In this document: positions 8,180 through 14,838 of the stretch, in pieces | Layout: every line of letters starts with the position of its first letter | Numbering within the stretch: position 1 is the first letter of the stretch | NCBI GenBank assembly: GCA_023251515.1 | Contig: JAHEYQ010000013.1 | Coordinates: 37,545 to 82,034, forward strand | Length of the DNA stretch: 44,490 nt | Direction: 5' to 3' | From: Bacteroidales bacterium | GTDB taxonomy: Bacteria > Bacteroidota > Bacteroidia > Bacteroidales > JACABE01 | Translations under genes and position numbers: made by a program | Notes under the pieces: generated by a model | What the model was told of the DNA's origin: nothing | Database searches by the model: none | The model's input: only the letters and a program-made list of their open reading frames with translations

Positions 8180-9073
8180 ATGAATGCCAAAAAACAAGCT
8201 TTGGGAAGAGGTTTAAGTGCCTTATTAGCAATCCCTGAATCTGAAGAAGAAAATAATAATAATAATACAGGTACTGTTGTAGGTGCAATTGCAAGTATTT
8301 CAGTTGATTTAATTGAAGCAAATCCATTTCAACCACGTACAGAGTTTGAAGAACAGGCTTTAAATGATTTGTCTGCTTCTATTAAGCATCAGGGTATTAT
8401 TCAGCCAATTACTGTTCGTAAAATAGGACACGATAAATATCAGCTTATTTCAGGCGAAAGAAGATTAAGAGCTTCTAAACTTGCGGGTTTGGAAGAAGTT
8501 CCTGCATATATTCGTTTTGCTACTGATGGCCAGATGCTCGAAATGGCATTGGTCGAAAATATTCAGAGAGAAAACCTGAATGCCATTGAAGTTGCTCTTT
8601 CGTATCAGGCTTTGATTGATGAATGTAAACTAACTCAGGAGCAAATGAGCGAAAAAGTTGGTAAAGACCGTACTACCATTACCAATTATTTGCGTTTGCT
8701 CAGATTGCCTGCCGAAGTACAGTTAGATATACGCGATGATAAAATTAGTATGGGACATGCCCGTGCTTTAATTACTTTGGATGATTTTGAAAAACAATTG
8801 TTTATCACAAAACAAATTGTAGAAAACGGATTATCGGTTCGTGAAGTTGAAAAAATGGTAAGGATAATTAACCATCCTGAAACAAAAAAACTGAAAAAAG
8901 AAAAAGGGGTTTTACCTGTTCAGTATAAAACTGCAAAAGACTCTCTCGTTCAGCATTTTTCAGCTAAAGTTGATATCAAACGCAATAACAGAGGACGTGG
9001 AAATATTTCCATCCCTTTTACTTCTGATAAAGATTTTGAAAGAATCATTAATCTATTGAAAGATAATAAGTAA
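8180..9073 (+). CDS. parB: Chromosome-partitioning protein ParB
   Basis: 297 residues with the three ParB parts in order: a short N-terminal ParA-contacting region (NAKKQALGRGLSALL, about 2-16), the ParB/Srx CTP-binding domain with GERRLRA at 92-98 and the ENIQRENLN motif at 126-134, and a central helix-turn-helix DNA-binding domain around KVGKDRTTITNYLRLL. The C-terminal about 60 residues would dimerise. ParB binds parS and slides as a CTP-dependent clamp. No convincing parS copy was found near the gene; the only related palindrome lies within lepB and is better explained by coding. Confidence 0.95.
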   Translation: MNAKKQALGRGLSALLAIPESEEENNNNNTGTVVGAIASISVDLIEANPFQPRTEFEEQALNDLSASIKHQGIIQPITVRKIGHDKYQLISGERRLRASKLAGLEEVPAYIRFATDGQMLEMALVENIQRENLNAIEVALSYQALIDECKLTQEQMSEKVGKDRTTITNYLRLLRLPAEVQLDIRDDKISMGHARALITLDDFEKQLFITKQIVENGLSVREVEKMVRIINHPETKKLKKEKGVLPVQYKTAKDSLVQHFSAKVDIKRNNRGRGNISIPFTSDKDFERIINLLKDNK

Positions 9074-9086
9074 TACGGCTGAAATA

Positions 9087-9683
9087 TTGAAAAGAAGATT
9101 TTTTTTGAGCTTATATCATTTAAAAAAAACAATAACATTAAGTGCTTTGTTTGTTGTTTTTTTTACGTTTTCTTCATATCAATCACATTCTCAGAGTTTG
9201 GCCGATAGTATTAAATATCAGAATCATTCGCCACATAAAGCTACAATTTATTCTTTGGTGCTTCCGGGTTTAGGTCAGGCTTATAATAAGCAATACTGGA
9301 AAATCCCGATTTTGTATGCAGGCATTGCTACTATTACTTATTTTGCCATTTTTAATACCAATAAGTATCATACTTATCGCGATGAATATTTTGCAAGATT
9401 AAGTACTGATACTACGTTAATTCCAAATCCTAAATATGTCTTATATTCAGATAATAGTATAAAGCAATTGAAAAATTATTATCAGCGGAATCTGGAGTTT
9501 ACTTACATTATGGCAGGGGTAGTTTATTTGCTTAATGTGATAGATGCCAGTGTTTATGCTCATCTTTTTTCATTCGATGTCAGCAACAATCTGAGTATGC
9601 GGATAGATCCTTTAATTAATGAAAACGCTTTTCGTTTTGATAGTCCGCCTGCTGCCGGAGTTAAACTTACCTTTAGCTTTTAG
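9087..9683 (+). CDS. DUF5683-domain membrane protein
   Basis: 198 residues. A TTG at 9087, 13 bases after parB, is the only reasonable start since no ATG occurs near the N-terminus. A basic leader and hydrophobic stretch end near SHSQ (about 36), suggesting export. The conserved core of DUF5683 follows: ATIYSLVLPGLGQAYNKQYW (about 52-71) and a membrane segment IPILYAGIATITYFAIF, then a second hydrophobic stretch around 140-155 (FTYIMAGVVYLLNVIDASV). The family is Bacteroidota-specific, of unknown function, and habitually lies behind parB. Confidence 0.85.
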   Translation: MKRRFFLSLYHLKKTITLSALFVVFFTFSSYQSHSQSLADSIKYQNHSPHKATIYSLVLPGLGQAYNKQYWKIPILYAGIATITYFAIFNTNKYHTYRDEYFARLSTDTTLIPNPKYVLYSDNSIKQLKNYYQRNLEFTYIMAGVVYLLNVIDASVYAHLFSFDVSNNLSMRIDPLINENAFRFDSPPAAGVKLTFSF

Positions 9684-9746
9684 GATTTTATAATATTAAA
9701 ATTAATTAAAACGTCAGATAATTAAATAATTACAATATCACTGTTT

Positions 9747-10460
9747 ATGAAAATTGCTTTATTAGGTTATGGTAAAATGGGCAAAGAAATCGAAAAAATT
9801 GCTCAGGAAAGAAATCATGAAATTTTTTTAAAGATAGATTCGTTTGAAGATTGGAACACTCATATATATAATTTCTTACAGGCTGATGTGGCTATTGAAT
9901 TCAGTACTCCGGCTACAGTGCTTGATAATGTGATGAAATGCTTTTCGGCAAATGTGCCTGTGGTGGTGGGTACTACAGGTTGGTTCGAACAGTTGGAAAT
10001 TGTCAGAGAACTTTGTACTGAGAAAAACCAGTCTTTGTTTTATGCCAGCAATTTTAGTGTTGGGGTTAATATGTTTTTTCAGATTAATAAGAAATTAGCT
10101 CAGCTGATGAATAATTATCAGGAATATAATGTTTCGATGGAAGAAATTCATCATACACAAAAACTTGATGCTCCGAGCGGTACTGCTATTACGCTTGCAA
10201 ATGATATTATTGCAAATATGCATCAAAAAGAATGCTGGAAAAATGAACTGACTGACGATAAAGCCGTTTTGGGCATTAAATCTGTCAGAGAATCAGATGT
10301 TCCGGGAACTCATACCATAACTTATGAGTCTGCAAATGATATTATTGAAATAAAACATATTGCTAAAAACCGCAAGGCTTTGGCTACAGGGGCTATTTTG
10401 GCAGCTGAATTTTTGGTAGGAAAAAAAGGTATTTATGAAATGAAAGACATGTTGTTTTAA
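9747..10460 (+). CDS. dapB: 4-hydroxy-tetrahydrodipicolinate reductase
   Basis: 237 residues, the shorter DapB type. It reduces the cyclised product of DapA with NAD(P)H in the lysine/diaminopimelate pathway, feeding peptidoglycan synthesis. The Rossmann motif is degenerate GYGKMGKEI at 7-15; the substrate-binding signature EIHHTQKLDAPSGTA occupies 133-147 with the catalytic His and Lys; VVVGTTGW at 72-79 and YASNFSVGVN at 99-108 are also diagnostic. It stands between DUF5683 and lepB and is followed by two hairpin-forming stretches. Confidence 0.95.
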   Translation: MKIALLGYGKMGKEIEKIAQERNHEIFLKIDSFEDWNTHIYNFLQADVAIEFSTPATVLDNVMKCFSANVPVVVGTTGWFEQLEIVRELCTEKNQSLFYASNFSVGVNMFFQINKKLAQLMNNYQEYNVSMEEIHHTQKLDAPSGTAITLANDIIANMHQKECWKNELTDDKAVLGIKSVRESDVPGTHTITYESANDIIEIKHIAKNRKALATGAILAAEFLVGKKGIYEMKDMLF

Positions 10461-10465
10461 TCCAA

Positions 10466-10489
10466 ATTGCTCATTTGAAAATGAGCAAT
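10466..10489. repeat. Perfect inverted repeat behind dapB
   Basis: ATTGCTCATTT (10466-10476) and AAATGAGCAAT (10479-10489) are exact inverted copies around two bases. No T run follows, so it is a poor intrinsic terminator; it could be an RNA-stabilising or processing hairpin six bases after the dapB stop. Confidence 0.6.
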
Positions 10490-10550
10490 CGAATAAGTTA
10501 TTGTAATTAAATTATTAGAAATAATTTATAACAATAACTAAATCGGGATT

Positions 10551-10606
10551 AACCCAACTAAATCAAATAGTTCGACTTTTCAAGTCTCCTATTGATTAAT
10601 TTGGTT
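10551..10606. repeat. Nested imperfect inverted repeat between dapB and lepB
   Basis: An outer arm at 10551-10570 pairs imperfectly with 10589-10606 (about 16 pairs with two bulges and two mismatches), enclosing a perfect GACTT/AAGTC hairpin at 10574-10586. A T run (10613-10618) follows shortly. It may terminate or attenuate transcription ahead of lepB or form a small structured RNA. It fills most of the 224-bp gap and no gene is visible there. Confidence 0.5.
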
Positions 10607-10684
10607 TTAACATTTTTTAAAGTAATAAATTTTATATAATCAACGTTTTATAAGACTTTTGTAAACATATTTAATACAATCAAT

Positions 10685-12196
10685 ATGAGTATTTATGCAA
10701 TTCTGACGATTTTATTTTTCATATTAAGCCTTGTAGGTTTATGGAAACTTTTTGAGAAAGCCGGTACACCGGGTTGGGTAGTACTGATTCCTTTTTATAA
10801 TTTTTATATATGGCTCAAAATCATTAATAAACCCCTTTGGTGGTATATTTTTATTTTGGTTCCTTTTATTAATGTTTTTACCATCATGCTGATGATTGTT
10901 GAGTTGGTGAAATGTTACAAGAAATTTGGATTAATTGAGCAGGCACTTAGTGTTTTAATACCGTTTTTTTACCTGCCTTACATAGGGTTTAATAAAAATG
11001 ATGTTTATGTTCATCCTAAAGACTGGCCTGTAATAAAAAAATCTGTTAGCCGCGAATGGGCAGATGCCATTATTTTTGCAGTTATAGCAGCTACTATTAT
11101 CCGTACTTTCTTTATTGAGGCATATACAATTCCTACTTCTTCGATGGAAAAATCGCTTTTGGTTGGCGATTTTCTGTTTGTAAGCAAGATAAGTTATGGC
11201 CCTAAGATTCCGAATACTCCGCTTGCATTTCCTTTTGCACATCATACCTTGCCATTGACCAAAGATATTAAATCGTATCTGGAATGGATAAAATTGCCAT
11301 ATTATCGTTTCCCTGGTTTTGTTACGATAAAAAACAATGATGTTGTCGTATTTAACTATCCCGATGGCGATACCGTTTCTACAGCATGGCAAAGCAATGC
11401 CAGCTATTATGCTTTGGTGAAAGAATATGGCAGAGAACTGGTTTGGAGCGATAAAGCTCATTTTGGCGATATTATTGCACGCCCTGTTGATAAACGCGAA
11501 AATTTTATAAAACGTTGTTTGGCAATACCTGGCGATAGTATAAAAATTATTGACAGACAAGTTTATATTAACGGGAAAAAAGCCGAAAATCCAAAAGACC
11601 GTCAGTTTAATTACGAAATTATTACAAACGGCACTCCTGTTTATAAAAAGCAAATGAGAAGTATGAATATTTCTGAGGAGGATATTGCGAATATGAATCA
11701 ATATGGGTTTTTACCTTTAACCGAAGAAAATGTAAAACTAATTAAAGCATTACCAAATGTGGTTGATGTTAAACCTATTATTTCTCCCAAAGGTTTATGG
11801 GATGCACGTTTGTTTCCTTTTGATTCAAACTATCGTTTCAGTTTAGATAATTATGGACCAATTTATGTTCCTAAAGCAGGAGTTACTGTTGATATCAATA
11901 CCACCAATATTTGTTTGTACAAACGTATAATTCAGACTTATGAAGGCAATAAACTGGAAATAAAAGATAATAAAATATTTATCAACGATAAAGAAAGCAA
12001 AACCTATACCTTTAATATGAATTATTACTGGATGCAGGGTGATAACCGTCATAATTCAGCCGATTCGCGTTATTGGGGTTTTGTTCCCGAAGACCACGTG
12101 GTTGGAAAGGCTTCTTTTGTTTGGCTTTCATTAGATAAAGACGAAAGCTTGTTTAATAAAATAAGATGGAGCAAGCTGTTCAGATTTATTGAGTAG
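10685..12196 (+). CDS. lepB: Signal peptidase I, long Bacteroidota form
   Basis: 503 residues, against about 320 in Escherichia coli. The first 110 residues form a DUF5684-like membrane module of several helices (PGWVVLIPFYNFYIWLKI is its usual loop). The peptidase follows: a transmembrane helix at about 127-142, the catalytic serine in PTSSM (Ser153), the general base in FIKRCLAIPGD (Lys276) and box E GDNRHNSADSRYWG (452-465). The long insert between boxes D and E is usual in this phylum. The enzyme cleaves signal peptides of Sec-exported proteins at the outer face of the inner membrane, and many such substrates are encoded in this window. Confidence 0.93.
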   Translation: MSIYAILTILFFILSLVGLWKLFEKAGTPGWVVLIPFYNFYIWLKIINKPLWWYIFILVPFINVFTIMLMIVELVKCYKKFGLIEQALSVLIPFFYLPYIGFNKNDVYVHPKDWPVIKKSVSREWADAIIFAVIAATIIRTFFIEAYTIPTSSMEKSLLVGDFLFVSKISYGPKIPNTPLAFPFAHHTLPLTKDIKSYLEWIKLPYYRFPGFVTIKNNDVVVFNYPDGDTVSTAWQSNASYYALVKEYGRELVWSDKAHFGDIIARPVDKRENFIKRCLAIPGDSIKIIDRQVYINGKKAENPKDRQFNYEIITNGTPVYKKQMRSMNISEEDIANMNQYGFLPLTEENVKLIKALPNVVDVKPIISPKGLWDARLFPFDSNYRFSLDNYGPIYVPKAGVTVDINTTNICLYKRIIQTYEGNKLEIKDNKIFINDKESKTYTFNMNYYWMQGDNRHNSADSRYWGFVPEDHVVGKASFVWLSLDKDESLFNKIRWSKLFRFIE

Positions 12197-12255
12197 ATGG
12201 AAGACGGAAGACAGAAAAATTAAATAGTATATTTTAAGTAAAACATCAATAATAA

Positions 12256-12693
12256 ATGAAAAAAGCAGAAATACATACCGCTAAAGGTATCATGAAGGTA
12301 AATCTCTTTGAAGAGGATGCACCTAATACAGTTGCTAATTTTGTAAAACTTTCGAATGAAGGATTTTACGATGGATTAAAATTTCACAGAGTAATTCCTG
12401 ATTTCGTTATACAGGGTGGATGCCCCAACGGAAACGGCATGGGTGGACCAGGTTATAAAATCAATTGTGAATTAACCGGCAATAATCAGTATCACGACAA
12501 AGGAGTATTATCAATGGCACATGCTGGAAGAAATACCGGAGGTTCGCAGTTTTTTATCTGCCACAATCGCCAAAATACACAGCATTTAGATCGTCAGCAT
12601 ACTTGTTTTGGCAAAGTTTACGAGGGTTTGGATATAATAGACCAGATTCGTCAGGGTGATAAAATTGAAAAAATTGTGATTATTGAAGAATAA
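12256..12693 (+). CDS. Cyclophilin-type peptidyl-prolyl isomerase
   Basis: 145 residues, one cyclophilin domain with no signal peptide, hence cytoplasmic. [19 protein letters not shown] (about 43-61) holds the catalytic Arg and the Gln-Gly-Gly motif; [16 protein letters not shown] (about 92-107) covers the conserved Ala and Gln-Phe-Phe residues; [13 protein letters not shown] follows. It catalyses cis-trans isomerisation of Xaa-Pro bonds. It is 59 bases behind lepB without a visible promoter, and a strong terminator closes the unit. Confidence 0.95.
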   Translation: MKKAEIHTAKGIMKVNLFEEDAPNTVANFVKLSNEGFYDGLKFHRVIPDFVIQGGCPNGNGMGGPGYKINCELTGNNQYHDKGVLSMAHAGRNTGGSQFFICHNRQNTQHLDRQHTCFGKVYEGLDIIDQIRQGDKIEKIVIIEE

Positions 12694-12717
12694 TCCGTTT
12701 GAAATTAATAATAATAC

Positions 12718-12747
12718 AAAATCCGCATTTGCATGCGGATTTTTTTT
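12718..12747 (+). terminator. Strong terminator behind the cyclophilin gene
   Basis: AAAATCCGCA (12718-12727) pairs perfectly with TGCGGATTTT (12734-12743) around a 6-base loop; the T run extends to 12747. It lies 24 bases after the stop codon. Confidence 0.92.
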
Positions 12748-12926
12748 ATGCCTTCACGGATAAAAATAATTGAATAATTGAGTAACTGAATAACTGAAAT
12801 TTTCCTCATCTTTCACTTATCAGTCTCTCGATTGCGGGATTTCACATAAATGTCACAAAACTTGCATTTACTTTTTGCCTGCCCAAATATTGATGTATAA
12901 AAAAATTAAAAAATACAGCAAAAACC

Positions 12927-12957
12927 TTTGCACTTTGCTTTTTTTTAAATACTTTAG
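12927..12957 (+). promoter_or_regulatory. Candidate promoter into the repeat region
   Basis: TTTG (12927-12930), 19 bases, then TACTTTAG (12950-12957), one base off TAnnTTTG. The start site near 12964 would produce an RNA through the palindromic units to the terminator at 13774. Confidence 0.5.
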
Positions 12958-12997
12958 TTATCCGATTAGCATTAAAAAAACATAAACAGTCCATCGT

Positions 12998-13372
12998 ATG
13001 ATAATCACTTCAAAACATACCATAGCAAACCATCCGCAAGCCTGTTCTCAACAGGCTGTATCTCAGTGTAATTTTATGAATAAAGGGTTTTGTGATGCTC
13101 CGCATTTTGGGGAAAACCACAATTCGGTCGACGGGAAGCATTCAGAACTTTCTGAATGGTACTTTTCAGCCGTCGGGAAACATTCAGAAACTTCTGAACG
13201 ATACTTTTCGATCGGCGGGAAACATTCAGAACTTTCTGAACGGAACTTTACGGTCGTCGGGACGCATTCAGAAACAGCTGAATGGTGTTTGCAGCCTTGC
13301 CACAGATATTCATTGAATTTGGGTGGAAATGTATTAAAAAAAGCAGATTATTTTTACTCAAATAATAAATAA
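12998..13372 (+). CDS. Doubtful 124-codon frame spanning the 42-bp repeats
   Basis: An ATG frame of 124 codons starts 40 bases behind the promoter-like pair. Its middle reads as four 14-residue repeats of the form GKHSE[LT]SE..FS at about residues 46-101. There is no signal peptide, membrane segment or known domain. Because the repeat length is a multiple of three, a second frame (13092-13316) stays open through the same stretch, so openness is weak evidence. Differences between units mostly change the amino acid, which does not suggest selection for this protein. I do not recognise it; it may be spurious. Confidence 0.25.
   Translation: MIITSKHTIANHPQACSQQAVSQCNFMNKGFCDAPHFGENHNSVDGKHSELSEWYFSAVGKHSETSERYFSIGGKHSELSERNFTVVGTHSETAEWCLQPCHRYSLNLGGNVLKKADYFYSNNK
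13039..13057. repeat. Short perfect hairpin ahead of the repeat array
   Basis: AGCCTGTT (13039-13046) and AACAGGCT (13050-13057) are exact inverted copies around CTC. It lies 72 bases before the first 42-bp unit. Confidence 0.6.
13129..13296. repeat. Four tandem 42-bp palindromic repeat units
   Basis: Units at 13129-13170, 13171-13212, 13213-13254 and 13255-13296 are each exactly 42 bp. Each has a leader related to CGTCGGGAAA, then a 20-base palindromic core and a 12-base tail related to GTACTTTTCAGC. The cores (starting 13139, 13181, 13223 and 13265) pair CATTCAGAA with TTCTGAATG or close variants. Units 1 and 3 share AACTTT at the centre while 2 and 4 have AAAC, giving a weak 84-bp superperiod. 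There are no unique spacers, so this is not a CRISPR array. On RNA each core would fold into a 7-9 bp hairpin. Confidence 0.85.
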
Positions 13373-13401
13373 ACAAATTGTATAATTTTAAAAAAACATC
13401 T

Positions 13402-13485
13402 ATGGAAATTATTAAAATTAATTCAAACAATCTTCGCAACAAAGAACATAACAGCTTTCAGGACGAGACAGTTCTTTACAGTTAA
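13402..13485 (+). pseudogene. Possible 5' remnant of a DUF6261-like gene
   Basis: A 27-codon frame encodes a peptide with EIIKINSNNLRNKEHNSFQ near its start. The pattern 'I.ki....LRN.EH..F' resembles, from memory, the N-terminus of DUF6261 proteins common in Bacteroidota, which run to about 250 residues; here a TAA ends the frame at once and no continuation is visible in other frames. It may be the stub of a degraded gene or a chance match. Confidence 0.3.
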
Positions 13486-13497
13486 AAAAGTCGAAAG

Positions 13498-13523
13498 ACC
13501 GAAGTAGAACGTTGTGCTTCGGT
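13498..13523. repeat. Hairpin ACCGAAG/CTTCGGT
   Basis: ACCGAAG (13498-13504) and CTTCGGT (13517-13523) are perfect inverted copies around a 12-base loop that itself contains AACGTT. There is no T run, so it is not a standard terminator. Confidence 0.5.
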
Positions 13524-13574
13524 TATAGAAATTGAGTAAAAATTCGTTGTGAAACGCTGTAAATTTTGATTTTA

Positions 13575-13615
13575 CCTTTGCGAACTCTGCTCAAACCTTT
13601 GCGGTCTTTGCGGTT
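13575..13615. repeat. Degenerate CTTTGCG repeats
   Basis: CCTTTGCG recurs at 13575 and 13596 (21-bp spacing) with a further TCTTTGCGG inside the second copy. A related CCTTTGCACTTTGC occurs at 12925-12938, overlapping the promoter-like -33 box, so similar short motifs flank the repeat array on both sides. Confidence 0.5.
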
Positions 13616-13713
13616 ATTACATTAAATAAAAGGATAATTGAAGAAAGCATGAGCTACTATGTACAGAAAAAAGATATTAGTACTACCAAAGTTCTTCCCC
13701 TTTCAGAGCCTGT

Positions 13714-13726
13714 CCCGATTTTCGGG
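13714..13726. repeat. CCCGA/TCGGG hairpin
   Basis: CCCGA (13714-13718) and TCGGG (13722-13726) form a compact hairpin 14 bases before the terminator stem at 13740. Confidence 0.4.
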
Positions 13727-13739
13727 AGGAAGTTAGATG

Positions 13740-13774
13740 AGGTCGTTTACTTTGCTGTAAACGGTCTTTTTTTT
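13740..13774 (+). terminator. Plus-strand terminator closing the repeat region
   Basis: AGGTCGTTTAC (13740-13750) pairs with GTAAACGGTCT (13757-13767) through 11 pairs including two G-U, followed by an eight-base T run (13767-13774). The nearest recognisable plus-strand gene ends more than 1 kb upstream behind its own terminator, so this one implies a separate transcript. Confidence 0.75.
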
Positions 13775-13821
13775 ATTGATTTAAAATTCTTTGATACTTA
13801 AGCCAAATTTTAGTCTTTTGC

Positions 13822-14784
13822 TTACATCAATTTCTCAATAATATGCTCAATACTGATTCCTTCGGCTTCAGCTTTGTAGTTTTTAACAATGCGATGGCGA
13901 AGAATATTTGCAGCAACAGCTCTTACATCTTCAATATCGGGTGCATATTTGCCCGAAACGGCAGCATGTGTTTTAGCTCCGATAATAAGGTATTGCGAAG
14001 CACGCGGACCTGCACCCCACGATAAATAATTGTTCACTATTTCGTGAGCATTTGGTGTATTCGGGCGTGTTTGTCCTACCAGTTTTACAGCATAGTTATA
14101 AACATTATCTGTTACAGGCATTTTTCTTATCAAATGCTGAAAGTATAAAATTTCTTCAGCTGAAAGAATAATTTGCGGTGGATTTTCTTTATCGGCAGTA
14201 GTAGATTTTACGATATTAATTTCTTCTTCAAACGAAGGATAATTAAGCCATACATTAAACATAAAACGGTCGAGCTGAGCTTCGGGCAGGGGATAAGTAC
14301 CTTCCTGTTCAATCGGGTTTTGTGTAGCTAAAACAAAAAACGGATTGCCAATCTGATACGAAGTACCGGCAACAGTTACCGATTTTTCCTGCATGGCTTC
14401 GAGCAATGCCGACTGGGTTTTGGGTGGAGTTCGGTTAATTTCGTCGGCCAAAACAATATTTGCAAAAACAGGTCCTTTTATAAACTTGAATTTGCGGTTT
14501 TCGTCTAGAATTTCAGTACCTATAATGTCAGAAGGCATCAAATCGGGCGTAAACTGAATACGGCTATAGCTTAAACCCAAGACTTTAGAAACGGTATTTA
14601 CCATTAAAGTTTTGGCAAGTCCTGGCACACCAATTAATAAGCAGTGCCCGCGGCTAAATATCGATATAAGTATATTGTTTACAACTTCATCTTGTCCTAC
14701 AATTACTTTCGCAATTTCTTTTTTGAGTAAATTATATTTTTCAACAAAGGCATTCATTGCCTCAACATCCGATTTATAGTCCAT
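13822..14784 (-). CDS. MoxR-family AAA+ ATPase
   Basis: 320 residues, standard for MoxR. Walker A GVPGLAKT is at 52-59, Walker B LADEINR at 112-118 and the sensor region FVLATQNPIEQEGTYPLPEA around 148-167; the C-terminal lid helices complete the fold. MoxR ATPases act as chaperones that mature or activate partner proteins, often DUF58/von Willebrand proteins encoded next to them. None is visible here; instead the gene ends the guaB/SurA-like minus-strand unit, a placement seen in other Bacteroidota. Its partner is not in the window. Confidence 0.93.
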   Translation of the reverse strand: MDYKSDVEAMNAFVEKYNLLKKEIAKVIVGQDEVVNNILISIFSRGHCLLIGVPGLAKTLMVNTVSKVLGLSYSRIQFTPDLMPSDIIGTEILDENRKFKFIKGPVFANIVLADEINRTPPKTQSALLEAMQEKSVTVAGTSYQIGNPFFVLATQNPIEQEGTYPLPEAQLDRFMFNVWLNYPSFEEEINIVKSTTADKENPPQIILSAEEILYFQHLIRKMPVTDNVYNYAVKLVGQTRPNTPNAHEIVNNYLSWGAGPRASQYLIIGAKTHAAVSGKYAPDIEDVRAVAANILRHRIVKNYKAEAEGISIEHIIEKLM

Positions 14785-14838
14785 TTTATTATAAGTTATT
14801 AGGTTAATGAGTTATAAAAACTGCCAACTGAGTGCTGT

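Larger units (their letters stand above)
12744..13821. other. Gene-poor region rich in hairpins and short repeats
   Basis: About 1.1 kb between two secure genes without a convincing protein. In order it holds a short degenerate 8-bp-period repeat (about 12770-12800), a promoter-like pair (12927-12957), a small hairpin (13039-13057), four 42-bp palindromic units (13129-13296), a 27-codon frame resembling a gene start (13402-13485), a hairpin (13498-13523), CTTTGCG repeats (13575-13615), a CCCGA/TCGGG hairpin (13714-13726) and a plus-strand terminator (13740-13774). No transposase, integrase or tRNA is present. It could be a decayed gene site or the locus of an untranslated RNA. Confidence 0.7.

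Noticed and set aside
10955..11701. 248-codon minus-strand frame inside lepB
   Set aside because: It is antisense to a secure gene with all catalytic motifs; composition is Asn/Ile/Cys-rich shadow coding with no recognisable domain.
12093..12102. ACCACGTGGT palindrome resembling a parS core near parAB
   Set aside because: It lies in lepB and is fully explained by codons of the conserved PEDHVVGKA motif; flanks do not match the parS consensus and no second copy was found.
13129..13296. Tandem repeats taken as a CRISPR array
   Set aside because: Units are contiguous and have no unique spacers, and no cas gene is present in the window.
12998..13372. Possible toxin or small immunity gene in the gene-poor region
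   Set aside because: No partner gene, membrane segment or known motif; the frame is explained by repeats whose length is a multiple of three.
13248..13442. 64-codon minus-strand frame across the end of the repeat region
   Set aside because: It overlaps the last repeat unit, resembles no family and has no promoter-like signal on that strand.
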